Assembly (NCBI GenBank): GCA_029204225.1
Contig: CM055096.1
Span: forward strand, 35,546,139-35,610,138
Origin: Diphasiastrum complanatum
Lineage: Eukaryota > Streptophyta > Lycopodiopsida > Lycopodiales > Lycopodiaceae
DNA: 64,000 nucleotides
Direction: 5' to 3'
Positions 34,784 through 44,050 of the stretch are shown in pieces; position 1 is the first letter of the stretch; each line of letters opens with the position of its first letter. The notes beneath the pieces were generated by a model. The model was given only the letters and a program-made list of their open reading frames with translations, searched no databases and was not told the DNA's origin. The position numbers and the translations under genes were made by a program.

Positions 34784-35431
34784 AAAATTGTCAACTAGTA
34801 GTATTTTCCTAACTTGAGATTTTGTAGGCCTATGGCCAAATAAAAGTTAGAGATAGGTTCATACATGTATGTAGAGGCCCAAAGTATGTGTACACTACTT
34901 TTGAGGTCACATTAATTAGAGGAGGTCGAGTGTGGAGCTCTTCTATTGGCTCATAATTTGGTGCATTCCTATTTGACCAAATTTCTAGGTATATGGGTGA
35001 ATCCTATTGGACCCCAATTTTAGCCTATCATAAGACAAGTGGCCAAGAGGCACTATGGCTGCTATAAATAGCCATCTCCACGAGTATGTACACATCTCAT
35101 TTTCATTCTATTGAATGAATGTTATGCTCTTTGAAGATCCATCTTCTTCTCTCTCACTTTTTTGTTCATATCTTGCATTCTAGCCACTAGAATTGTGATT
35201 TCTTTGTTGCTATGGCTTCACACGTGTGAAATGCAGGTTGTAGGCTCTGAAGTACGGACAGGGACAGCAAGTTTCTGTTTGTGGAAGCTTATGATCAGAT
35301 TTTGATGTTTAGTTGATGTTTAGTATGCTTAACATCACAATTTCTATCATTTTTTCAATCTAGATGTGCATAACTTCCATGGCCAAGATCTTTATGAAAC
35401 TTTAGCATCTTTTGGATCTGAGTTTTTCACA
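34779..35431 (+). repeat. 3' LTR of A3
   Basis: 653 bp, identical by eye to the 5' LTR. It includes the TATA box at 35063-35070 and the palindrome TTCACACGTGTGAA at 35217-35230. Confidence 0.95.
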
Positions 35432-36126
35432 CTCCTCCCCTTGTATACCTCCAAGGAGAGAGACTCCAAGCCATGTGCACTCCTAGATCATGACACGTGG
35501 CAACCATGTAGGTTCACGAGTCACCGGTCAAGTCTACAGGCCCAGTCATCATCCAGTCTCAAGTCTGGGTTTGGGACCCAAGGGAGTTGGGTCCCTAACA
35601 ACCATGAACAAGGAGCTTCACAATTATCAAGAACTCGTGGAAGGTCTTCTTTATTCACTCAAGAGGAATTGACAATACAATCAAAGCTCCCTCACAAGAG
35701 AGGGGTGCCCTTAAATAAGCAAGAGGGCTGCCCATGTGGAGCCCAAGTGGCAATTCCACCAAATTAGAAATTACATGTGGAAATTGCCCTTCCACTAGGG
35801 GTCACCATCAAAAGGTGGCTCACTCTAAATTATTAAGGGGGGTCTACATTTATTTACATTGTCTACACTTATTTAAGGGGGTATACACTTATTTACATTG
35901 CCTGGGAAACATTACTAGCTCCTACATGGTCGTTCCTTCTCTGGGATACACCATGTAGGCTCAAATAGAAAATAACTGTCATCCTAGCTAGTAATCCTCG
36001 ACTCTCATGCTCGGCTCTCAACTTCTTCTGCTCTCCTCCTTCTAAGACTTCCTCGGTCATGGGTGAGAGATACTCTATGTCTTCAGCTTGGCTTGGCATC
36101 CCCGGATTCTCCAGAATCTGCTAACA
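35432..36126 (-). repeat. 5' LTR of element C (copy C2), 5' part
   Basis: Starts antisense with TGTTAGCAGATTCTGGAG at 36126 and runs down to the A3 insertion. Related to C1 at 5199-5783. On its right side it cuts a copia RT just after the VDDILMFGN motif, so C inserted into that gene. Confidence 0.7.
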
Positions 36127-36830
36127 GTTATTACCAAACATTAGAATGTCATCAACAAAAACAACTAAGATTGGAGAAGTATTACCCTCAGTTTCAACAA
36201 ATACATCAGTATCTAAAATTAATCTTCTAAAACCAATAGAGACTAAAAACTCAGACATTCTTTTGTGCCAAGCTCTTGCGGCTTGTTTTAACCCATAAAT
36301 ACACTTCTTTAGTTTGCAGCATAGATCAGGGTATTCTGGATCAGAGAAGCCTTTGGCTACTAGTCTAGCCTTTATCGCTCAGCACTCCCATCAGGTTTCA
36401 ACTTTAATTTGGAGACCCATTTGCAGTCCACAATTTTTCTTCCTTTTGGTGGTTACTCTAGTGTCCATGTTTCATTTTCGTGCATTGAGTCAATTTCCTC
36501 CCGCATTGCCTTCCCCCATTCTTCTTATTCCTGATTTGTAAAAATAAGTTTCGAGTTCTGTTGTCATCAGACATTGATTTTCATCGCAGTTGTTAGCTGC
36601 AATTTTTTAAATAGCTTTCTATCAGATTTTGGCAAAGCGTCTTGTCTCAACAAGACTCTTCCGTTGTTCAGCTTGTACTGGTTGTTGTGGAGTCTGTAGC
36701 TCTTGTTGCTCAACTGCTTGTTGATCTTCTTGATCATCTGTCTTTATAGAAGTCTGATCTCCCTCTTCAATCCAGTCAAAGATGTAAGGAGTCAGATCAA
36801 AAAACTGATAACTAGTGTGGTCTACATCTT
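36127..36830 (-). pseudogene. Copia RT fragment with preceding linker
   Basis: Antisense: linker DLTPYIFDWIEEGDQTSIKT and Gln-rich EQQELQTPQQPVQAEQ, then RT start EEIDSMHENETWTLE, a stop, DCKWVSKLKLKPDGS, VAKGFSDPEYPDL, KCIYGLKQAARAWHKRMSEF, VETEGNTSPILVVFVDDILM. The stretch between VAKGF and the KCIYGLKQA motif, which should hold the first catalytic Asp region, is deleted. Interrupted at 36126 by element C right after the catalytic VDD. This lineage differs from A, B and F. Confidence 0.8.
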
Positions 36831-37008
36831 TCTGGAACGTCCCTCATCAAGGTACGACTCGAGGCTAACCAGAGCCTGAAGTGAATAAAACCACGAGGTG
36901 TCATGGGACCGCCACCAGTTTTGGTGGGGGATATTGCTGGAGGGTTTGCGGATCCTGAGGCAACCCTAGCCCTAGTTAATAAGTGAGAGGAATTTGGCAC
37001 CCTGCACG
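36831..37008. other. Unassigned spacer
   Basis: Short stretch with no recognised feature. Confidence 0.35.
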
Positions 37009-37615
37009 TGTAAGTCCAACCCGATGATCACAACGGTTATTTGACAATCATAAAGTCAATAAAAGGACTTTAGGCCTTTTTGCGAGACTTTTAATGTCGC
37101 TGGCCTAAATGTCAATTTAGTGAATAAAGTTGGGGTTCCCACCAAATTTCAAATTCAAATTGGTTCCCTCCAATTTTGAATGGGTTCTCACTCTTTTTTA
37201 AATTTGAATAGTTAGAGAGGTAGAAATGGACCAATAGGATTCTGAGACCAGGGTCCTCCTCTCCATTATAAAAAGACCAACTCGAGTTTCCTAAACATGT
37301 TCATATCCTCATTTCAATACAAGCAGATTGGTTCTCTTATGGAATGGATTTGTGAATGTCCTTGCTCTCTATCTTTTTCCTCCATCTCTCATGCTTTTGT
37401 TGCATTTGTTAATTGTTGGATCTGATTGTTATTGGGATTGCATGTCCTTATGCTTTTTGTGAGAGAGAAAGGGAGAGAGAGAAAGAGTAAGCTTCCTTCA
37501 TTATGTATGTAGTGTTAATTCTTAGGGTTAATAGTTAGTGTTAAATATGGATCTTCCATTCATGCTGAATCTGAGATATGCTATCGCTCTCATGCGAACG
37601 AACCTCCGTGTGACA
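37009..37615 (+). repeat. Probable solo LTR, gypsy-like
   Basis: 607 bp bounded by TGTAAGTCC and CGTGTGACA, with a plausible TATA box TATAAAAAG at 37267-37275 and a GA-rich tract at 37460-37485. No second copy is in the window and no primer site is obvious, so the boundaries rest on TG/CA ends and general LTR form. Confidence 0.4.
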
Positions 37616-37689
37616 AGTAACTTTTACTATTTGATGCTAGATCTTGGGTTGAGGTTAGGATAGGAAAGAAACCCACTACATCCCATCAT
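37616..37689. other. Unassigned spacer
   Basis: Nothing recognised. Confidence 0.3.
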
Positions 37690-38548
37690 CAAAAATGACA
37701 TCTCTACCAACAATCACTTTGTAAGTAGAATGAATGTAAATCTTGTAGGCTTTCCTCACCTCACCATATCCAACAAAAATAGCTTTTCTTGCATATGGAT
37801 CCTCCTTGGTCTTATTATCAAGAGTAATGTTGACATAGCATTTGCATCCAAAAGTTCATAGAAGGTTGACACTTGACCCCCTCTTGAATAGCATCTCAAA
37901 AGGTGTCCTTCCATCCAAAATAGCACTCGTCCACCTATTGCACAAGAAATTGGCACACAACAAAGCTTGATCCCAAAATGGTTGATCAAGATTAGCACTT
38001 CACCTCATGGCTTTGGCACTTTCACATAAAGTCCTATTCTTCCTTTCAGCCACTCCATTTTGTTGTGGGGTCCTTGGTGTTGTATACTCCCTCTTGATCC
38101 CATGCTCATCACAAAAGGCCTTGAACTTGGTAGATATGCACTCACCACCATTGTTACTCCTCTGAGTGTTGGAAAGAGGTGTGTAAAAGATAGGTCTAAA
38201 AGAATCGAATAAAAACAACTCAAACAACAAGAAAGAAAATTTATCGAAAAACAAGATGACATAACAAAAGCATCATTTGAGCGTTGTTCATCAACACCAT
38301 CTTCATCAGTAGTTAGGTTGGTTTGCTTCTCACCTTGATTTATCTTCTTCTTGAAGCAATCACTAGCAAAATGCCCTTTGACTCCACAATAGAAGCATTT
38401 TAACTTTGACCTATCTTTCTTCTTAGCAACAAAAGTAAAAGGCTCAAATTGATCTTGATCCTTTGACAACTTGCCCTTTGCCTTTGCCCTTGAATTTGCC
38501 TTTGATGCACATAGCCTCTTCTCCATCTTGAGATGTTGTTGTAGACAT
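37690..38548 (-). pseudogene. Copia gag joined to integrase through a filler
   Basis: Antisense from 38548: gag C-terminus STTTSQDGEEAMCIKGKFKG, a frameshift, KKKDRSKLKCFYCGVKGHF (CCHC knuckle), TNLTTDEDGVDEQRSNDAFV, MSSC. Then about 95 bp of unrelated sequence (38168-38262), then integrase from RSNNGGECISTKFKAFCDEHG through the catalytic Glu in NGVAERKNRTLCESAKAMR, LCANFLCNRWTSAILDGRTP, YARKAIFVGYGEVRKAYKIY and VGRDVIFDDG. The protease, the zinc-binding region and the first catalytic Asp are deleted. Sequence is very close to A3, so this is a fairly young relative. It ends at 37690 in a spacer and starts at 38548 against element H. Confidence 0.85.
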
Positions 38549-38756
38549 TAGAGAAAATTTGGCCTTGGAAAGGGCCCTATAAAAAATTTCCACATAGCAT
38601 GACAAATTTTTGGTATGTAAAATACAAAAATAAAATCTTTTTTTGCCCGCAGTCCTACCCACACAGTCTTCAATGGTTACTTATTATGTGCACGGTAAAG
38701 TTTGTGGCTGGAAATAATTTCATAGCTTTTGAGTGATAGCTCGGATTGACACTTTT
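38549..38756. mobile_element. Element H, second end
   Basis: ATTAGAGAAAATTTG starts at 38552 next to copia gag, as at 27754. CTCGGATTGACAC lies further in. See the first end for reasoning; the boundary with the gypsy gag that follows is not defined. Confidence 0.4.
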
Positions 38757-40410
38757 CCATGCACGATTCAAATGAGGACAACAAGATCAATCTAGCCGTC
38801 ATGTACCTACAAGGTAAAGCATTTACATGGTGGCAAGATATAAGGGGTAAGCCTGAAGTTTCTAGGAATTGGGGGGATTTTTGTAAGGCCTTTAAGGCGG
38901 CCTTCCTTCCCATTTTTGATGATTTTGAATTTTATCCATATGGGGAACCGGCCCTTGGATTAGTATTTACAAGAATTTCAAGAGGTCTATTCTCGTTTTG
39001 CAACTAGAATAGATGCTTTGTTAGTAAAGTTGCATTTCATACTGGGGTTGCCAGGAGACTACCAGCTGGCAGGAGGAACTAGCCTCTTACCCTCGAGGAT
39101 GCTGTTCATTTTGCCAGAATCTACGATGATACTCGTACGATGGCTAAGCTTGAGACTGGTGTCTTGCCCGACGTAAAGGGTAAGAGGCCTTTCTTTCCAA
39201 GGAAATCGAAAGATAAGCAAAGGAAGGGGCTTCAGGTTTAGGGAAATCGAAAAAAAGATCTACCTTGGACCAGGAAACCTTCATGAAAGCCAGAAGCGAC
39301 AATCTGTGCTTCAATTGCATGGGACCAGGTCATGTCGCGAAGGAATGTCCAAAGAAACGGAAAGCTAAAGGGGCATCTTTTAAGACGCCAGGTAACTCTA
39401 GCATATCTAGTGTAGATCTTTCTTTTGCTGGTAATTATGTGTGTGAGCATTGTTGTTTTAATACGGTTGACCTCATTCGAATGAAGGGGGTTGTGGGTGG
39501 CCAAGCCGTAACTGTTTTATTTGAAGATGGTTCCACACATAATTTTATTAACGCTAATTTTTTGCAGAAGCTAAAGGTGGAAACAAGGCAAAGTGACCAC
39601 CGATACACAGTGAAGCTGGCAACTAGAGCAGAAAGCCAAGTTTGGGACCGGATAGTCCCATGTCTACCAATAGAGATTCAAGCCTATAAAGATAGATTAG
39701 ACTTTCATATTATGAATCTAGATAGGGTAGATGTTATACTTGGTAAAGAATGGTTCTATGAGAGGAACGAGTCTATGAAGAAAAACTATGTAACACACAG
39801 TTTGTCATTCTTACATAACGGCTCACTCATAGAATTGAATGGAAATGTTGATATTTCTACTCCGTATATTCTTTTTGCTTTGGAAATTGTTAAATGTATG
39901 GATATTGTGGATTGCAGTTCGTATTTGTGTTGGTTAAAGGATTTTACTTACCATGAAGAACGTAGTCTGCAATTTTACAATCTCCAAATGGAATTAATGC
40001 CTAACAACCTAAAACAAGAAAAACTCGCTGGAAGGTAGAATTTTTAGAAAACTTAGGCAATAATTTAACGATGTATTTCCTGAGCAACTTACTGAGGGTC
40101 TTTCCCCCTCTAAGGGTGTTGACCATGGTATTAAACTAATTCCTGGTAGTTCTCCTATATCACTGTATCCATATAGGATGAGTACTACTGAAGAGGATGA
40201 GGTTTATAGGCAACTGCAAAATTACCTTAAGATGGTCCATGTTAGGCCTAGTAGATCTCCCTGGAGGGCACCTGTGCTCCTTGTTGATAAAAAAGACGGA
40301 GGTACTGGTCTTTGTGTGGACTTAAAAAAGTTGAATAAGTTAACGATTAAAAACCGTTATCCCTTGCCACGAATGGATGAACTGGTTGATCGATGCTTGT
40401 TCTTAACACA
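38757..40410 (+). pseudogene. Ty3/gypsy gag-protease-RT start (chromovirus-like)
   Basis: Gag: NKINLAVMYLQGKAFTWWQD and NWGDFCKAFKAAFLP, then a frameshift near 38975 (LQEFQEVYSRFATRIDALLV). From 39265 an open frame holds the CCHC knuckle CFNCMGPGHVAKEC, then protease LFEDGSTHNFINANFLQKL (the usual DSG is EDG, so the catalytic Asp is present as D but the residue before it differs) and VDVILGKEWF. After a stop at 40038, RT begins: [60 protein letters not shown], then ends at about 40400. RT core, RNase H and integrase are missing. The fusion of the protease DG-S-TH-NFI motif with this RT opening suits chromoviral gypsy elements. Confidence 0.85.
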
Positions 40411-40434
40411 CTCATGAAGGCAGTTCGAAACAAA

Positions 40435-41635
40435 CTATGCCCAATCATAAAGGTTTTGGGCCTGCAGTCGTGAATTCGCCATCATGTGGAATAGGGACAT
40501 GGGTACTTGCAGCACCTTTGTTCGTGGTCGTTGTGAAAATTTGGTCAAGTATGCACATGCCGCTTGCAGCTGTTCATCATTAATGGTCTCAATGCGGTAC
40601 CCGTCTTTATTCTTCCATTTTTCCATTGAAGGATCTATGTATTTGAAATAGGTTTTCTGCTCAATCTTTTGGAGTGTCCTACTGACAGCATTTGGTCCTC
40701 GAGGGAACCCGAAGGGTTGCAAGTCTGCCACCGCAAAAGAGATGTTATAAACATAGTTTCTGATAGGGAGAACTATGAGTTGGCACGATCTTGATGTAGC
40801 ATTATAATTTGCATATGCCAGGTGTATCAGGTATGGACTTTGATACCTCGTCATGACATGGATTTGGAACTCAATTGCCTTGAAAAATGATTCTGCCTGC
40901 TGGTACCAGGTCTGCATCTCTGTAATATCCAATTTGCACAACTGGATGTCGAACTTATTAGCATCGTCGGAACTGGAACTAGAGTTGGAAGACTTGATGA
41001 AAAAATGGAAAAAATAGTGTTTTGAAAAAAGGATGTCAGTTGAGATTTGTGACAGTTAAGGGTGGCGTCGGTTGAGATTTGAACGAAGGCTTCTGTTGAG
41101 ATTTGAACGAAGGCCTCGATTGAGATTTGATGGAGGCTTCGATTGAGGTGGGACATAGGCTTTGGTTGAGATTTGACGGAGGCTTCGATTGAGGTGGGAC
41201 ATAGGCTTCGGTCGAGGTAAGACGTAGACTTCGATCGAGGTGGGATGGAGGCTTCGGATGAGAAGGCAGGTGAAAGCGTCAGTTCAGAAGGGATTGGAAG
41301 ATTTGTGTAGAGCGAAGTATGTTGCGGAATGAAAGGGTTGTCAAGGAATGAGGTTGGGTAGAGAAAAATGGAAGGTAAAAATTCTGAAGGCGGAAGATGT
41401 GGAGGTGTTTTTTGGAAGGATGGATTGGAATATGTGTGGAAAGCGAAGTATGTTGTGGAATGAAAGATACGTGGTGGAGGTGGAGTGTAACCGATGACAG
41501 GAGCATGGAACAAGAGAGCACCAGGATCAACCATAGGAGCAGGAAGATCGCCAGCAGATTGTCACAAGAAACTCTAGGATTCGCACTTCGTTGAGGTGCA
41601 AATGGCGTCGTTGTGATGGCATTTATGGACGCCAT
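40435..41635 (-). pseudogene. Gypsy G2 downstream ORF
   Basis: Antisense, begins MASINAITTTPFAPQRSANP at 41635. A second frame opens at 41534 (MVDPGALLFHAPVIGYTPPP) and carries a Ser/Pro/Thr-rich repeat region (KSTSYLDRSLCPTSIEASVK, HQISIEAFVQISTEAFVQIS). From 40941 a less repetitive part follows: ITEMQTWYQQAESFFKAIEF, RYQSPYLIHLAYANYNATSR, DLQPFGFPRGPNAVSRTLQK, INDEQLQAACAYLTKFSQRP, ending at 40435. At least two frameshifts. Like the ORF of G1, it starts MAS, begins about 0.9 kb after a gypsy integrase on the same strand, and has a low-complexity middle followed by a globular tail. Sequence similarity between the two is weak (W-QQ in both tails). A hydrophobic run (LLAIFLLLWLILVLS) occurs in the first frame but may be out of frame. 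No domain recognised. Confidence 0.45.
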
Positions 41636-41689
41636 CGTCTGGTTTCAGACGAGATGTGACGTGCCGGTTCGTTGAGGTTTGAAATTGGA

Positions 41690-42180
41690 ACCTTTGGCCG
41701 AGATTGGAGTGGGTGCTCCGGTTGAGATCTGATAGAGCACTCCGGTCGAGATCCAACTGAACACTTTGGTCGAGATTTAATAGAACACTCCGGTTGAGAT
41801 TTAACAGGATGCTCTGGTTGAGATAGAACAGGATGCTCTAGACACAATTCAACAGAATGCTCCGATCGAGATCCAACAGGATGCTCCGGTTGAGATTTGA
41901 CAGGATGCTCCGGTCAAGATTTGACAGGAGTCCTTTGGTCAAGATTTGACAGAAACGCTCCGGTTGAGATCTGACAGAAATGCTCTGGTTGAGATCTGAC
42001 AGAAATCCATCGGTTGAGATTTGATAGAAACTCATTGGTTGAGATCTGATAGAAACCCATCGGTTGAGATCTGACAGAAATCCATCGGTTGAGATTTGAC
42101 AGAAATCCATCGGTTGAGATGACAGAAACCCATCAGTTGAGATCTGACAGAAATCCATCGGTTGAGATCTGACAGAAATC
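41690..42180. repeat. Minisatellite, about 20 units of 24-25 bp
   Basis: Imperfect tandem units around GGTTGAGATTTGACAG, alternating with GATGCTCC or AAATCCATC words. Related units also occur inside the neighbouring ORF (41045-41260). It lies between the gypsy integrase and the downstream ORF of G2. Confidence 0.85.
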
Positions 42181-42559
42181 TAGTATGGAGGAATGGAGCT
42201 GTGTGATGCAAGTGAAGAACTTCAGGTGGAAAATATGACTATGGCTCAAAGTAGAAGTTCTTATGGGAAAGAAGTATCTCAATGAAAGATTGCATGCTTA
42301 ATTGGGAATATTAGATACCAGACAAACAGAAATGAGATGGCCTAAAGTGTGATAAATCTTTCATATGGTGTAGTCTATCATTTGTTGACCTAGAACATTC
42401 ATGACAAATAAGTATTTATAGAAAAAGAAAATGCACAAAAAATCAATAAGTACAGGTACGAATTATAAACAAGAATAGGGTACAAAAATAGGCATTCAAA
42501 AAGAGAATAACAAGCAAGGAAATAAGAGAATAAAAATGGAATATATCCCAGGGAAAAAG
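42181..42559. other. Unassigned spacer of G2
   Basis: Non-coding AT-rich stretch between the minisatellite and the integrase end. Confidence 0.4.
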
Positions 42560-43354
42560 TGCTAAATTGGGTCAACAAAAAACAACTCCTCGTAATACCG
42601 TCGTAGATGACCATCTTTGACGATAGTGTCTAGGAGTATTCCGTCAAGTGTTTGTAGTTGGATTGCACCATTAGGAAACATTTTATTGATAATATACGGT
42701 CCCTCACTTTGGAATTTCAATTTGTTGGGGTGCTTTTTCGATGTATAAAGAAGCACCTAGTGACCTAAGTGTAAATCCTTGTTTCGCAGGTGACGGTCAT
42801 GCTAGGCCTTTTGATGTCTTTTGTTAACTAGTTGTGCATGGTAAGATATGAGTCGTGTCTCGCATAACTGGGCTAACGTAAATAGCCTGGTTTTGACTTG
42901 TTTCTCAATTGTAGCGTTCTCATAGAGATCTGTAGAAAAGGCTTTCATGATTCTTAGAGAAGGTACTAAGAATTCGATAGACATTACCGCCTCTTGACCA
43001 TACACTAGATGGAATGGGGTAATCCATCCAATGGCTTTCTTCGGGGTTGTGCGGTAAGCCCAGATAGCTAAGAAGAGTTTTGTTTCCCAATCAGAGCGAC
43101 TGGTTTCAACTATCTTTGTCAATATCTTACATATCGTCTTGTTAGTTGATTCGGCCTGGCCATCACATCTAGGATAGTATGGTGTACTCTTCCGGTGAAC
43201 TACAAGGTAATGGCATAGCAAATTATCAATGACAGTATTTAAAAAGTGTGTGTTGCGATCACTAACTAGCTCTATAGGACAACCAAAATGTGTAATAGTA
43301 TTTTTGTAAAGAAAATGTGCTACAGTCTTTGTGTTGGCGTCCTTTGTTGTCCGA
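42560..43354 (-). pseudogene. Gypsy G2 integrase, C-terminal two thirds (Tat/Athila-like)
   Basis: Antisense translation from the F insertion at 43354: THFGCPIELVSDRNTHFLNT (second catalytic Asp), HRKSTPYYPRCDGQAESTNK (catalytic Glu), WETKLFLAIWAYRTTPKKA, FHLVYGQEAVMSIEFLVPSL, and, after a stop near 42790, LLYTSKKHPNKLKFQSEGPY, MFPNGAIQLQTLDGILLDTI and GHLRRYYEELF. The last part is the C-terminal domain lost in G1. The first catalytic Asp and zinc-binding region were removed by the event that placed copia F here. Motifs match Tat/Athila-type gypsy integrases. G1 and G2 align well, so they belong to related elements. Confidence 0.88.
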
Positions 43355-44036
43355 TGTAAAAATTACAGCAAATAAGGATCCTAAAACACTTGAAATGATG
43401 AGGGAAACAATAGATTATGATTTCATAAGATTAGCACAAGTTGAACCATCAAAATCCATCAAAAATCTATGCTTGAACCTCACTAAATGGCCCAAATCCT
43501 TGAAGAAGGCTTCACACGTGTGAAAGTACGGCCTCCCACAGTCTGAGTACTGTACACCAGACCTACATTCAATCCTATAATCATTAGTAATCACAAGTAC
43601 TCAAACAATTATGAACATAGAGAGCAATTGCACCATTATGAGAGAAAAAACATGAAATTGCTTGATTAATTTTGGTGAGATATCATCACCTATATATACA
43701 TGATCCATCACGGTTTTGGGCAGGTATGAGTAGACCTAAACCTATACCTAATGCTAATTTTGGTGGATCTTTCATCCCTACCAAGTTAGGGTTGGAATCT
43801 TGGAGATCCCTCAACAATGCAAAAATTACCAAAAATAGCTCCTATTTTTTCTCCCTTGTATCTAAGCATAATTTGGACTCATTCCAAAGGTTCTAACACT
43901 TAGGTCTACTTGAGAACATCCTTATGAATGGAATCCTATGCTATTTGGCACGTGTGACAAGCCACATCATGACCATCTAACTATTTACAAGTCATATGAC
44001 CAAAACTAGTCAAGCTAGAATTGTGAATTTTTAACA
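43355..44036 (-). repeat. 3' LTR of F
   Basis: Antisense TGTTAAAAATTCACAATTC at 44036 to ATTTTTACA at 43355. The palindrome TTCACACGTGTGAA is at 43511-43524. A purine tract precedes it (GAGGAGGAG antisense, 44037-44045). Confidence 0.93.
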
Positions 44037-44045
44037 CTCCTCCTC
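44037..44045 (-). promoter_or_regulatory. Polypurine tract of F
   Basis: CTCCTCCTC on plus, directly upstream of the 3' LTR in antisense sense and just after the ORF stop. Confidence 0.8.
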
Positions 44046-44050
44046 ACTAT

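Larger units (their letters stand above)
29571..35431 (+). mobile_element. Complete copia element A3, 5861 bp
   Basis: LTR (653 bp), primer-binding site, one uninterrupted gag-pol ORF, a polypurine tract and a second 653-bp LTR. The LTRs show no difference by eye, which means a very recent insertion. It interrupts an antisense C-family LTR. The pentamer TCCTC lies directly left (29566-29570) and one base to the right (35433-35437), probably the target duplication with a one-base offset at the right end. It appears competent for transposition as far as sequence can show. Confidence 0.96.

Noticed and set aside
36945-36985. CCCTAG words resembling telomere repeats
   Set aside because: Only two irregular units; not a telomeric array.
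41279-41635. Hydrophobic segment in the G2 downstream ORF as an envelope-type membrane domain
   Set aside because: Another overlapping frame gives an equally long ORF, so the reading frame is not settled; the segment alone does not support an envelope protein.
41700-42180. CRISPR-like spaced repeats
   Set aside because: Units are contiguous and imperfect without unique spacers; a minisatellite in a plant retroelement.
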